Shown piece by piece: positions 1 to 11,219 of a DNA stretch of 64,000 bases (positions within the stretch are counted from its first letter, which is position 1; every line of letters starts with the position of its first letter). The translations under genes were made by a program, and so were the position numbers. The stretch is from Pomphorhynchus laevis (Eukaryota; Acanthocephala; Palaeacanthocephala; Echinorhynchida; Pomphorhynchidae). The notes below the pieces were generated by a model that saw only the letters and a list, made by a program, of their open reading frames with translations, was not told where the DNA came from and did not search any database. The DNA is taken from the NCBI GenBank assembly GCA_012934845.2, contig WNNJ02003715.1:1-64000 (forward strand). Direction: 5' to 3'.

Positions 1-455
1 ATATATAAAATTTATATTTTATATATAAATTATATAATTATAAAATAATTATATTATATAATATAATTATATATTATATCTATATAATATATAGATAAAT
101 ATATAAATTTGTTAATATAAAATTATATTTAATAAATTAATAATTTTTTTATTATATAAATAAAATAACATATAAAACATTTACAAAATAAAGGTAACCT
201 TCAGGTGGGTTACATACATTAATATTTGACAACAAAGGAAAACATCGTTAATTGTTTTAATTGTCATTCACAAGTTTGCTCGAGGATCTTATTATTATTC
301 AAGCTACCTTTGCCAACTTAATAAAATATCCATTTTATTAATGTATATTTTATACTATTATACTATTAATAGTATAATAGTATAATTATATATTAATAGT
401 ATATACCATTTATACTATTTCATAATGTTTACTATTTTCAAACTTGTTTGACAAT
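1..455. other. AT-rich low-complexity stretch
   Basis: Almost pure A/T runs with a few ordinary stretches near 190-310. No gene is visible. It contains the perfect palindrome listed separately at 350-385. Confidence 0.7.
350..385. repeat. Perfect 36-bp AT palindrome
   Basis: Positions 350-367 are the exact reverse complement of 368-385, built from TATACTATTA-type words with no loop. It could extrude as a cruciform. A related imperfect arm continues to about 410. It may be plain AT-rich slippage. Confidence 0.8.
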
Positions 456-985
456 AGTTTGTTTCTTAATTTTAAGTTGATATACTTGTGCAGGCTGAAA
501 GACTTTTGACTTATATTTTGCAAATTTAATTGAATTCATTTCTGATTTCAAATTAAATCAGCGTTGGTATGGGAAGGTGCTACCTTTAATTTGAGAACCT
601 ACCTATTTTTGCAATTAATTTCTATTATCTAACTAGTCATCTATAGTTTGTTTCCTAATTTTATGTTGATATACCTGTTAAGTCTATGTTGTAATTAAAA
701 TTTTATTCTGCACGCTACTTTAAATCTATATATACGCTAACAGCAGTACGCTACATTTCAGTTTAGGTGGACCTCATCAGCTACTGAACCAATACTTAAG
801 TTTCTCGTTTCGATCCTTTTAGTGTTGGCTGACGAGCACTCGACTCGTCTACTTTTATTGACAATTAGATTTAATGAAAGACTTTCGTCTTACATTTTGC
901 AAATTTAATTGAAATTATTTCCGATTTTAAATTAAATCTGCGTTGGTGAGGGAAGGTTTTACTTTCAATTTAAAAGCATACATAA
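456..985. repeat. Diverged direct duplication, second copy split
   Basis: Copy 1 (about 456-605) and copy 2 (about 646-680 plus 875-985) share the words TTTGCAAATTTAATTGAA and GCGTTGGT. Copy 2 is split by about 190 bp (681-874). Part of that insert (about 695-765) reappears inverted near 47209-47283, so it is probably a small dispersed repeat. No coding capacity is recognised. Confidence 0.55.
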
Positions 986-1073
986 TTAAAATAATTACTA
1001 TTATCAAACTAGTGTGAGCAACATAATGACCAAATCTGCCCAGTATAGCTTAGTCAAACGATAGTAATGTAAT

Positions 1074-1292
1074 ATGGCTTTAAATATCATAATGATAATC
1101 TCTAAAGTCACTTTATATTTATTTTTCTTTATCTTTCTTACTGTTTATATGTTTTTATTTAAAATTTCGAAGAAGAGTTTTGAAAACCATGAACGTTTCA
1201 TGAACTTTGTTCATCTAGATCGCAGACATCTATGCTTTGAGTTGTTCGCGGACACGTGTAGTAACCATCAACGTTTAATTGGATTTCTTTAA
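1074..1292 (+). CDS. Small ORF with hydrophobic N-terminus, doubtful
   Basis: A 72-codon ORF with a true ATG. Residues about 4-30 are strongly hydrophobic (I/L/F-rich) like a signal anchor, and the rest is basic and polar. Nothing in it is recognisable, and AT-rich DNA gives hydrophobic ORFs by chance. It is kept only because the second half is less AT-biased than its surroundings. Confidence 0.12.
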   Translation: MALNIIMIISKVTLYLFFFIFLTVYMFLFKISKKSFENHERFMNFVHLDRRHLCFELFADTCSNHQRLIGFL

Positions 1293-1603
1293 AGTTACTG
1301 CTAATAAATTCATTTTAATCGATTTATTAATATAAATTCATTATATTAGGTTTCTTTATATTCAGTATACAAATAGTTTTTCATAAGATAAATTTTAAAA
1401 CATAAACCGACGATAAACGATTAAGTTTGTAATTTGTGTAGACCTACTAAGCAAATAATTTGTTTTTGCTCAATTTATTATTATTTTTACCGATTCATTA
1501 AACAAAACTTTTTGATTATAAAATCAAAGTATTTATTTTATAAAAAGCTTATTTGATCTTTCTTATATTTCTTATTAAGGGTGATGGATATAGGTTTCAA
1601 AAA

Positions 1604-1858
1604 ATGTTCGGCATCCTAAAACATGCTTTTCTTCGAGAAACCGCTGCCGCTTCTTCGGTTTCTCTTTGCTCAAAAGCAGAGGCACTTCAACGTAATGATG
1701 AAATGTGCGTGAATCAAGAACTTGATTTACAAATAAAAAACGACTTGAAGCAATGTCTTGACCCGCTATTACCTGCACCGGAATCGAAAGCATCGTTGTC
1801 TAGTGAATTTACGAAACGTCATTACGCTGATGAAAATATACGCCCTGATGACAAAGGT
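1604..1858 (+). CDS. Possible exon of an unrecognised gene
   Basis: From an ATG at 1604 (starting MFGILKHAFLRE) the frame is open, with more even base use than its surroundings, through Ser/Ala-rich and acidic text to about residue 85. After that it becomes AT-rich junk (Ile/Asn/Tyr runs) although still open to 1987. A GT with fair donor context (ACAAAG/GTTTGT) lies where the composition changes, and an AG acceptor-like site lies just before the ATG. I read it as one exon of a spliced gene or a gene fragment. No family is recognised. Confidence 0.25.
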
Positions 1859-1989
1859 TTGTGCTTTTTGATTATTACGATTAACAATACAATTGTCAGT
1901 TACGATTGGCAATATAACAAAACAATACAATATAACAGGATTAACAAAATATATATTTATGTATTTTTATATTTTTATATATTTTAGCA

Positions 1990-3180
1990 TCACCACAAAT
2001 ATACTGATAGCATCACCAGAAAAACAAAAATTTGTTGGTAAACAAATTGTGCTGTGATTTTATTGCTAGCGAAATATAAAAATAAATTTCTGTTTCGATT
2101 TTTCTCAAAAATTCTATATTTAATAAATGAATCATAAGTTATATTCATTCAAATAATCTGGCGAACTATTTAAAACTCTTTAACTTTCAATATTGCGATT
2201 ACCTATGCACTTCATTACCAGGAATTGAAATAAGAATTTTTTTGTAACAAGTTAATATAATTTTAATCTTATCGTAAAAATTATATTGAACTTGAGAATT
2301 ATTTTATGACGTCTTGACAAAAAATAAAGTTTGATCGTGTGTTAAATCGTTGGTCAGTCCTCGAATCAGGTTAATTCAGACTTCCCCATATAATAACAGA
2401 AAATAGATCACTTTCGGATAATTAGAGGCGTTCCGCAGCATGTTTGAGATTTTATCGTTCCATCTGGTCGAGATCTAAGGGCCCCTCTGCAGATAGCTCA
2501 GCTTGAAACATCCCACTAAGAAAGTTTACCTAAACATCGACAAAACTTATACTATCTACCTTAACTGATTCTTTAATATTTGGAAACTGATTTTACTCCG
2601 AGATTCTAAAGGATTGCCATATCCCTAACCTTATCTCTAAAGATCATATTGGCTAAACTACAAAGAAATCTAATTTCGTTCGCATGTACTTAGAAACAAA
2701 TATTGAGCAAAAAATTGAAAGTATTTTGCATGAAAGCTTTGTTCTAAAGATTTTTCTAAGTATATTTTACAACTTCTCTCAATAAACTCGGTCAATCGCT
2801 TTTCTTAGATCTACAAAACACGTGGGTGAGTTGAGAGATTTCCAAAAACTGTTTGAAGATTTATGAGAGAGTGAATCACTAGTTTATAATTCCACGGTCT
2901 GGAAATTAAATCGACAATTTAAATGATAAATTGACATTTCAATTTTTGCAACTCGCCCTTACAAATAATTAATATAATTAATTGAGAATCCTAGCAAATA
3001 ACTTATGGGTTATGTCTATGGTCTGGACGAAATCAACATTTCTACTCTTGCAACTGTCCTTTACTAATAAGTCATTTTCTTAATTCAAGAATCAAATAAT
3101 TTACCGGGTAGTCTAATAATGTCCATGCAATTGGAACTGGCCATCCTTCTTTATAAATTTTGTATCATCACCCTGTTCGA
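1990..3180. other. No gene seen
   Basis: A mixed AT-rich stretch. A slightly GC-richer island at about 2340-2530 gives no long frame. Nothing identifiable. Confidence 0.5.
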
Positions 3181-3334
3181 CACCTATTACAAACTTATTC
3201 CCGTATTCTATGCAACGTTAAGGATCTTTGTTTATCACCTCAAACCTTCAACATCAGATAATACTGATAAGGCCTTAAAAATTCAGGATGTAAAAGCCAA
3301 TTTTGTTGGCAAAAATATTTGCAATGTCTCGATG

Positions 3335-3500
3335 TAGAACAATGTCCGATAGTAGTATCGTTGATAGTAGTATTCCTTCCACTACTGTATATTACTAGTA
3401 TCCAGTAGTGGAAGGGATTTGCCACTGATAAGTCATTGTGATGACGAAACGATACTTGTTATTGTTATCGTTGTTCTTTCGCGTCTTGCTTAACTGATTA
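3335..3500 (+). mobile_element. LTR-element-like fossil fragment
   Basis: The sequence from about 3403 to 3492 is similar to the reverse complement of the repeated 159-bp block at 63298-63456 and 63620-63778, beside the gypsy-like integrase fossil. It is a short, isolated, broken fragment with no coding content, probably old given its divergence from the 63 kb copies. Confidence 0.5.
3375..3415. repeat. Hairpin, 13-bp perfect stem
   Basis: CCTTCCACTACTG at 3375-3387 pairs exactly with CAGTAGTGGAAGG at 3403-3415 around a 15-nt loop. It sits at the left edge of the LTR-like fragment. Confidence 0.75.
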
Positions 3501-3739
3501 AAACATTATTAAAGAATAAGTATTCTACAAATATTTCTTGAATATAATTATATGATAATCATATTTAATTTCACAAGTATTTTAACTTATTCTTTAAACG
3601 TAAGTATTTTAGTTCCAATTCATTTGGCATGTAGTAATTTTCATGTAGTAAATGTTATTACAAACTTATTCCCGTATTCTATGCAACGTTAAGGATCTTT
3701 GTTTATCACCTCAAACCTTCAACATCAAATAATTTAAGA

Positions 3740-4770
3740 ACTTTGAATGGATCACACCAACACCAGACAATTTATTATAATCATTCTTTATTTATTATTT
3801 ATAAACAACCACAATGATCTCTGCAAGGTGATGGTATCTTCTGTCCCATCTAAAAACTTTACACTCACTTTCACGAAGTAAAGCACATCCACCTAGTTAA
3901 GGAAGCTAACAAAATGCTTCTTCCAACAATCAACTTTAATGTTGGTTAATATAGATCTCTAGTGCTATAGAGATAAATTTGAGTTAAATCGTTTAATTCA
4001 TAATGTTTTAAAATTGCTTAATGCCTTGCTATATAAAATTGATTTTTATTTTTAAATTTTAATTTATCTTTAAAAATATATAAATTATGTAAAATCCTGT
4101 ATAAAAATTATTCATTATTTATAATTATTTATTATCGAATTATTTATTTAATCTTTCAGTATTTTTAATTTTTAAATATAATTTATAATTTATTTATTAA
4201 TATATTTATAATTTACTCAGATATTTGATCTGATTACTTAACATTTAGAGAACGTAATGTTTTAAAACCCACGATAGAAGTTTTTATTTTTAATTTAAAT
4301 TTAGTTGCTATTTAAATAATAATCGTGATTTGTGATTAAAAGTTTAAATTTCAAATACATAATTTACAAAATATAACTTAAAATTACAAAAAATGGATTT
4401 AGTCTTTCGATACTGGCTTTTTCTAATTTGTTGGTATGATAAACTCCGGACGTTTTTATTTTTATTAAAATTAAAATTTAATATAAATTAATAAAATCAA
4501 TTTATTCTAATTATTATTAAATTTATTTAATAATAAATACATCGGATTTATAAAATGGTGTTTTGATAACTTGTTTTGAACTCTGATATTTTACAATTTT
4601 ACATATTTTGCAATTCATGAATTCACAAATTTTGAATTAATGAATTAAAATAATTTTAAGTTATTTTATCCTTCACGTGTCAGCTTAAAAGTTGATTTTA
4701 ACTAGAACAATTTTCCGCGAGTAAATCAGCGATTAGTTTAATTGATTTTTACTGTGTGTTTTATCACTTT
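3740..4770. other. AT-rich intergenic or intron, no gene seen
   Basis: Long A/T runs with no coding-like composition. The last part, about 4740-4771, ends in a pyrimidine-rich tract and AG that looks like a 3' splice site for the following exon. Confidence 0.45.
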
Positions 4771-4771
4771 A

Positions 4772-5458
4772 GACTCGGATAAAAAAGAAATTACACATTT
4801 ACGTGATCCTGAAATAAACCAAATAGATATTATTTGCGGTAATACTTTAAACAAGAATATTATGTCAGTGTTAGACGACCAGGTTACGGGGTCTTCTGTC
4901 AATAAGACCTTAAGCAGGTTAGCGAGTAGCGTAACTACAAGTAATTCGTCGTCATCATATTTCAACAGTGAAGTGCTAGATGAGTTTTCTTTTCCGGCTT
5001 CCACAACTGATTTGTCGTGCAATGAATGCGTCCAATACTCAACAAACACTACAGATGTAGTGCTAAAAGTAGCAAGTGACTCGACTTTGTTATCATCTTC
5101 AATAGACGATTATGCGGAGCCGTGCCGACAGACATGTGAACTCCATAGCCGCATAATGAACTTAAAATTGAAGAGTGAAAGCAATAAACAGTTGCAGTCA
5201 GACGATCAAAGCGATAACGTGACTTCCACGTTGTCAAATATTGATAAGGATTTGAAGCAACATTATCTACAATCATTTGATCATGGAATTCAAATCGATG
5301 TTATTGACGATATCATTAAATCAACGATATATGAATCCGAACGCGAAATTGAAATCGATCGACATTTTGTCAGATTTTGGCAGCACAACCTTGAAAATGC
5401 AAGTAACACAGTACGGCAACTAATAGAGATCATCCAAAAACGACAGAATCCCTTTTAA
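4772..5458 (+). CDS. Ser/Thr-rich protein of unknown function (exon or whole ORF)
   Basis: The frame is open from upstream to a TAA at 5458, and base use is clearly more balanced than in the flanks. The first ATG is at 4862 (starting MSVLDDQVTGSS), giving 198 residues. A polypyrimidine tract plus AG just before 4772 suggests instead that this is a terminal exon starting there. The protein is rich in Ser, Thr, Asp and Asn in its first half and likely disordered. The last 50 residues are charged and probably helical (EREIEIDRHFVRFW near the end). There is no signal peptide, membrane span or recognised domain. An intrinsically disordered regulatory protein is possible, but no function can be assigned. 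Confidence 0.45.
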   Translation, partial: DSDKKEITHLRDPEINQIDIICGNTLNKNIMSVLDDQVTGSSVNKTLSRLASSVTTSNSSSSYFNSEVLDEFSFPASTTDLSCNECVQYSTNTTDVVLKVASDSTLLSSSIDDYAEPCRQTCELHSRIMNLKLKSESNKQLQSDDQSDNVTSTLSNIDKDLKQHYLQSFDHGIQIDVIDDIIKSTIYESEREIEIDRHFVRFWQHNLENASNTVRQLIEIIQKRQNPF

Positions 5459-5595
5459 TTACCAATCCACATGTATAATAGTTTTTGCTATCAAGTTTCC
5501 AAAAAACTCATCCTTTTTATAAAATTCAAAGAGAATTCATATCAAATGCACGATTAATGAATTATATTGAACAATTCGAAAGTCATTTAAATATT

Positions 5596-5596
5596 A

Positions 5597-5686
<90 letters not shown>
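5596..5686. repeat. (TA)n microsatellite
   Basis: About 43 uninterrupted TA steps, ending where ATGTATT begins. The Ile-Tyr ORFs across it on both strands are artefacts of the repeat. Confidence 0.97.
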
Positions 5687-5689
<3 letters not shown>

Positions 5690-5699
5690 TATATTTAAT

Positions 5700-6365
5700 A
5701 TGCATTTGCTAATTTTTAAATTATTAGAAACTGATTGATAATGATTTGATAACTCAGAATGATTATTCTCCCTTTTAAAATAATAAACCATGATTATTAT
5801 TGTGGGGTTCTAATATCACTGCTATTCAGAATTATCTGTTTCATTTTATCTGAATAAATTTCGTTTATGAGTGATAACTTGATATTGTGCTACTATTTTG
5901 GTTAACTTATTCTTTTTGCGCGTCTTCATCAATCCTCAACTTACAAACAATTCGCTTAATATCGATCGGATGTATTACTATTTAACCAGAAGGAACAACC
6001 TTTTCGGGATTCAAAATATCATGTAACACATTAAGACTATACATAGACTATATATGGGGTTATTAGAACGTTGCTCCGTGCTACTGATGAAGGATAGCCC
6101 GAAAAAGTTTTTAAATAAATTGCAAAAGAAACTTTGTAATTGCAAAATAAAGCATCTACCCACTTATGTTGATATATTGTAAGTCCGAAAAATCGCTTGA
6201 AACTGATCCAGGAGCTAAAACTGGTTACGATCGATTTTTAATCCATATTTCCTGCTAAATAACTGGACTAAGATCATCAGCTCCATCAGTCTAATGTATC
6301 ATTCTGATATATTTACATATATATATAATTTTAATATATATAATTCAAAACTCACCGAATATGCT
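5700..6365. other. No gene seen
   Basis: Ordinary AT-rich sequence leading into the tandem array, without a coding frame or recognised repeat. Confidence 0.45.
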
Positions 6366-7411
6366 TAGTGTTAAAGGATGGTCCGCACAGCAATTCGATC
6401 TGGTTAAGAGCGTAAGCCTCAGACAATTAAGCAGTGTCGGAAACGCCTTTATTCACAATGTCACACAGGCAACCGAAACGACCAGTGTGTACCTCATTCT
6501 ACTGATGAGTGTTGCCGGGTACTCATCATTTCGATGCTGAAGTGGTCGTCTAGAAGTGACATGGTTACTGAAAGTCGTGAATCGAAGTCCAGTCTATCAA
6601 GCAACACCATTTAGTATAAATGCCGTATTTCGTAAGAAATCCTGGACCGTTGTTTACTCAGCACATTCGTGCACTACTATTATACCTGCCGCATCCATTT
6701 AGGATCCAACGAGTGCAGCGACAATTCAGCAACAACCTCTGCCTAGTGTTTAAGGATGGTCCGCACAGCAATTCGATCTGGTTAAGAGCGTAAGCCTCAG
6801 ACAATTAAGCAAAGTGTCGGAAATGCCTTTATTCACAATGTCACACAGGCAACCGAAACGACCAGTGTGTACCTCATTCTACTGATGAGTGTTGCCAGGT
6901 ACTCATTGGTCGTCTAGAAGTGACATGGTGACTGTAAGTCGTGAATCGAAGTCCAGTCTAACACGCAACACCATTTCTTATAAATGCCGTATTTCGTAAG
7001 AAATCCTGGACCGTTGTCTACTCAGCACATCCGTGCACTACTATTATACATGCCGCATCCATTTAGGATCCAACGAGTGCAGCGACAATTCAGCAACAAC
7101 CTCTGCCTAGTGTTTAAGGATGGTCCGCACAGCAATTCGATCTGGTTAAGAGCGTAAACCTCAGACAATTAAGCAAAGTGTCGGAAACGCCTTTATTCAC
7201 AATGTCACACAGGCAACCGAAACGGCCGGTGAGTACTTTATTCTACTAATGAGTGTTGCCGGGTACTCATTGGTCGTCTAGCAGTGACATGGTGACTGAA
7301 AGTCGTTAATCAAAGTCCAGTCTAACACGCAACACCATTTTTTATAAATGCCGTATTTTGAAATAAATCCTGGACCGTTGTCTACTCAGCACATCCGTGC
7401 ACTACTATTAT
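6366..7411. repeat. GC-richer tandem array, three units of about 370 bp
   Basis: Units start at 6366, 6744 and 7108 with TAGTGTT(A/T)AAGGATGG, giving periods of 378 and 364 bp. The third unit stops after about 304 bp at a palindrome. Unit 1 carries about 14 extra bases near 6525. Units differ by only scattered changes, so the array is fairly young or homogenised. Composition is much more balanced than its flanks. No long frame runs through it. It resembles a minisatellite or satellite seed; a tandem non-autonomous element is the alternative. Confidence 0.9.
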
Positions 7412-7425
7412 ATATAATAGTAGTG
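7400..7425. repeat. Perfect 26-bp palindrome at the array end
   Basis: CACTACTATTATA is followed directly by its reverse complement. It lies exactly where the third tandem unit breaks off. Related AT/CTA words continue to about 7455. Confidence 0.85.
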
Positions 7426-7429
7426 TCAT

Positions 7430-7760
7430 TACTAATACTACTATTATATATAATGTGATAATAATGTAATAATAATGTAGTGATTTATTAAAGCTACTCC
7501 GCCCTTCAGCTTGGGCATATAAAAAAATTATAAGATAACAAATATAAAGTCAGAACAGTTGTCTTTCTTCTTATTTCTTGAGCTGCTTAAATAATGTAAT
7601 ATAATAATGTAATAATAATGTAATAAATAATATATTATATAGTGTGTAATAATATACATAATTATTATAATAATATAATAATTATATTATATAATTTTTC
7701 AGCCAGTGGTCTACAACTACATATATATTAGAGTTTTTATTTTGTTCAACATCTACCAAC
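7430..7760. other. AT-rich spacer
   Basis: TAATAATGTAATA-type low-complexity sequence between the tandem array and the Penelope-like element. No gene is seen. Confidence 0.5.
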
Positions 7761-7763
7761 AAA

Positions 7764-9460
7764 TCATCTGTTACGTTTTTTATTTTTTAGCATCCCTGTT
7801 GATATATCTGCTCTTCTGTTTGTTAACCTATCTTTCAGGGCACGGCCGTTTAACCTGCGTATTGCATATGCTAATCCGTACATTCCGCGTGCTACATACA
7901 TATTTCCTACAGTGTGACAATTGAAGTCACCTTTTATTATGTACGATAGGTTCGTCATTGAGCTTCTAAAGAAATCCGTTTCACTTACTACTTTACAGGC
8001 GGCACAGCGAGGTCTTTTGCATTTTATTATTGCTCACTCTATATATATGAGGTAGTCTTCTGTTCAGGTTTCGATACTTTTGAGTGAACGAGTAGATATC
8101 GTAGTTTGTTCTCCGTCTTGAAAAACATAACTGGCTTTTTGATGGAATTATTTCAGTAGGAACTGTCTCTTTATACGACTTAAAAACATCAATGGGCAGA
8201 TCTTTTACGACTGGATGAAATCTTATAGTCATAGGAAAATAGTTCGACTCATCATTTGGTATTTTTACTCTGAGTAATTTATCATGTGAGATTTGCCTTG
8301 CCTTACTAGCTTGTTGATGGATTGTTTTTAGACTGTATCTTCTCTTACTGAAATTTTCAATAATCATTTTAATATCCTGTTCAAAAATATTTGCTGATGA
8401 GCAAATCTTTTTGCACTTGAGCATTTAGTTATATATGGTATTTCTTTTCATATGTTTTGGATGGCAACTACGTTCATGTATGTTGGCGTCTAATTCTTTA
8501 CATCTCGGTATTCATATGTTTTGGATAGCAACTAATTTTGTGTATGTATGTTAGCGTCTAATTTTCTTTTTGATACATTCTAGTTCAAATTCATCAGTTA
8601 ACCACTTGATATTAATATCTAAGAGATGAACCGAATTTGTGTCATCTGATATGTCTAGAGTGAATTTAAACTCACTCTGCGTATTTAGAGATTGTGCATA
8701 TAAGATCAGCCAATTCTTCTATTCATATTATTAAATAAATAAAGATTTTCTTAATAACTACACAACCGATAAAAATAACTAAAATAGAAAATATAAACAG
8801 CCATGAAACTAATAGGTCAGAAAAAGTCAAAGACGATCCGTTTCCAAGTTTTCCTATATTACGGCCTCAGGTCCAGTGGGATCTTAGCCCTTCAACCAAT
8901 CCAACACGCCGCCTTCCGACTGATCCACCCGGGGTCTTTCACTCCCGAAGAGTCCAGTCGAGGCGAACTATGCTGGGTAAACAAGAGACGAGGAGCTTGA
9001 GAAACCTTAGTTTTTGCTCTGTGGGACGTCCTCTAGAAAAGAAGACTAATCCCGAGATAACCCAAGTACCCAAGAACGCAATTAAGTTTTCCCATTCAAT
9101 GACAGATGCTGAGCCCGTTTCAGGGCCCACCTAGCTCTCTTCAGGATACGTTTAAGTCTATCCAGGTAAGCTTTCGCCGACCATATCCATATTATTGATA
9201 CGTCGTATATGTATTCTAACCATAGCTCAGCCTTTTTTGTCAGTTTTCAGAAATTGTTCTTCTATATAGACTACGTATTGGTTAGCATAAACAAGTGCAA
9301 CTGAGGTTCCCATTGCCGTGCCTGATATTTGATGAAAAAACTCCATTGAATTCAAAGTAATTATTTTCTAAAACTATTTTGAGCATTCGTATATATACAC
9401 AAACAAAATCCGTCATCTAATGATTGGCTGACGAGGGTTTTTGAAAAGTAAGAAAATGCA
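7764..9460 (-). mobile_element. Penelope-like retroelement, decayed, with GIY-YIG end
   Basis: Read on the minus strand, the order fits Penelope-like elements. At about 9420-9230 there is RT core text with NNYFEFNG, then GTAMGT (the family's GTAMG motif) and a decayed Y-D-D-like step. At about 8700-8575 comes EFKFTLDIS followed by HLLDINIKW (the family's 'IKFT...FLDI'). At about 8470-8430 there is SCHPKHMKRN (the 'SxHPxxxK' motif). From 8424 to 7993 a 143-residue frame carries RRYSLKTIHQQASKAR and TIRFHPVVKDL. From 7958 to 7764 a tail with NMYVARGMYG is placed like the GIY-YIG endonuclease. Frames are broken and the first catalytic Asp is not clear. A LINE is inserted at 8733-9187, and a small local duplication lies at about 8440-8560. 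The element is dead. Confidence 0.8.
8733..9187 (-). mobile_element. LINE family A, 5'-truncated 3'-end copy
   Basis: Sequence from about 8865 to 9184 matches the 3' part of the family A LINEs at 56.0 kb and 50.2 kb (shared TTTTCCCATTCAA and GCTTTCGCCGACCA stretches). The minus-strand 3' end is the short AT tail TAAGAAAATCTTTATTTATT. Both ends are flanked by CATATTATT (8724-8732 and 9188-9196), a 9-bp target-site duplication. It sits inside the RT region of the Penelope-like element, so it arrived later. Confidence 0.85.
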
Positions 9461-10860
9461 TTCTGCAATAAAAACAAATTTTAAATTGAAAACAACAACA
9501 GAAAAATATCATAATATTGTATATATTATATTGCGAGCAAAGACACGAAAATCAGTTTTTAAGTATCAGATACCCCATTTTTTAAGCGAACTGTCGTCCG
9601 TAATATTTTATGTTTTATAATTAATAGAAAAATGCAAACGTCAGCTGTAATGTTTTATTTTATTGATAGAACAATAACGATAAACTCTAGTGACCTTTAA
9701 ATTGCATGCAGTATATAAATACAATGACTGAACTTGTTTGGATATTCGTTTAATTCATTTAATTAATTTGCTGCTTAAATCCGTTAATTTTAATTAAATT
9801 GATAATAATCAATTTTATTAAATTGATTTATATAATAATTGATTTTATACCATACCGCTTTAATATCTTTCAATATTTTATATTTAAATTTAATAATTTA
9901 ATTCAGTTGTATTAATAACAAAACGATTTTTATATAAAAAGATTAACAATTCAAACTTCAAATGAAATTAGAAGAACAAATAATATTTTAACGGTGATTA
10001 TTTAATTTAAGTTTAGTTTAAAATGTAAATTAAAATATTAACTTTTTTTTATTGAACTTTTAAAAAATCTGGTCATATGTAGTTATCATACAAGTAAGAT
10101 GATAATTAAATTTCCTATAAGTTCAATGTGTTTTATATTTTTTAAATTTTATAATTTCGATGTTTTTTACTAGTAGCTGATTGAAGCTTATGAAGCAAGA
10201 TTTAACTCAAAATGCAATGCTTGCTAACTTGGTTTAGTCGTCATGCTGAATCGGAATGCTGAGTACGAAATTTTCATTCATTTCAGGAATGAAAACAGAT
10301 TATACAATGCAGAAATGTAGGAGGCTGCAGGCGATATAAATATAAAATTGATTTCACACATTAAATTATTATTTGAATTCACAAATTTGCGTATATAAAT
10401 AACGATACAATAACATATGCAACGATAAATGCTATTTTAAAACTGAAATTGAAAATTGCCACTTTAGGTATACTAATCACGCGTCTATAAATGTTTACGG
10501 GCTCAATTGTGCTCAATGTTGATACTTACATTTCAATTTACAAATTTAAAATTAAAATCATTTAATTAAATTATTTTTGTGTTTATTTAAAATTAAATTT
10601 TTTATTAAAACGTAAATTATTTCAATTTAAATTTATATAAAATACGAAATCCCAGTTAACTGATCTGATTCTTTGTGTTCTATTTGTTGTTTATCATCAT
10701 CGATAAATACCAAATTATTATTAGAAACTGACATTCCTAATAAAATTCGTTTAGTTGTTAATAACTGATGATTATCTTTTAAAAGTTATATATATAATAG
10801 TCAAACTAGGAAGAAGAGGACATAAGGAGCATATCATTTTTCCTGATGATCTCTATTCCT
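9461..10860. other. AT-rich stretch, no gene seen
   Basis: Only short frames and A/T runs. A slightly more mixed piece at 10180-10330 has no recognisable content. Confidence 0.45.
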
Positions 10861-10870
10861 TAATATAATA

Positions 10871-11219
10871 CATCGTATATTATTTATAAGTCAATTCATA
10901 ATTTTAAATTTTATCGATGTATAAATATTTATTAAATTAAATGTATTATGTATTATCATTTACGTTTATTTTTAATTTATTTATTGTACAAAATAGGTAT
11001 AGGAGGTTTTTTGCAGCTCTAAATTCAAACTAGCAGTCTTGCTTTTGTTCTTATCTTCAAATAAGAACGTATATTATTTATTAGTCAATGCATAAAAATT
11101 GATTTTTATTCTAAATTCTGATAATAAATTTTATCGTTATATAAATATAAATCTTATATAATTATTTATTATGTATTATCATTTACCTTTATTTTTAATT
11201 TATTGTACAAAATAGGTAG
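10871..11219. repeat. Diverged tandem duplication
   Basis: About 10871-10999 and 11067-11219 share CGTATATTATTTAT...TATGTATTATCATTTAC and both end in TTGTACAAAATAGGTA. Lengths differ by small indels. Non-coding. Confidence 0.65.

Larger units (their letters stand above)
3186..3733. repeat. 77-bp direct duplication flanking a 394-bp segment
   Basis: Positions 3186-3262 and 3657-3733 agree except for one difference that I see (CATCAGAT against CATCAAAT). The segment between them holds the LTR-like fossil at 3335-3500 and a hairpin. It may be an ordinary segmental duplication or the trace of an insertion event. Confidence 0.8.

Noticed and set aside
5485-5791. ORFs on both strands rich in Ile-Tyr
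   Set aside because: They are translations of the (TA)n microsatellite, which reads open in every frame.
8803-9000. 65-codon plus ORF with GC-rich composition
   Set aside because: Antisense to the LINE A 3' end; the same sequence recurs in the 50.2 kb LINE A copy.
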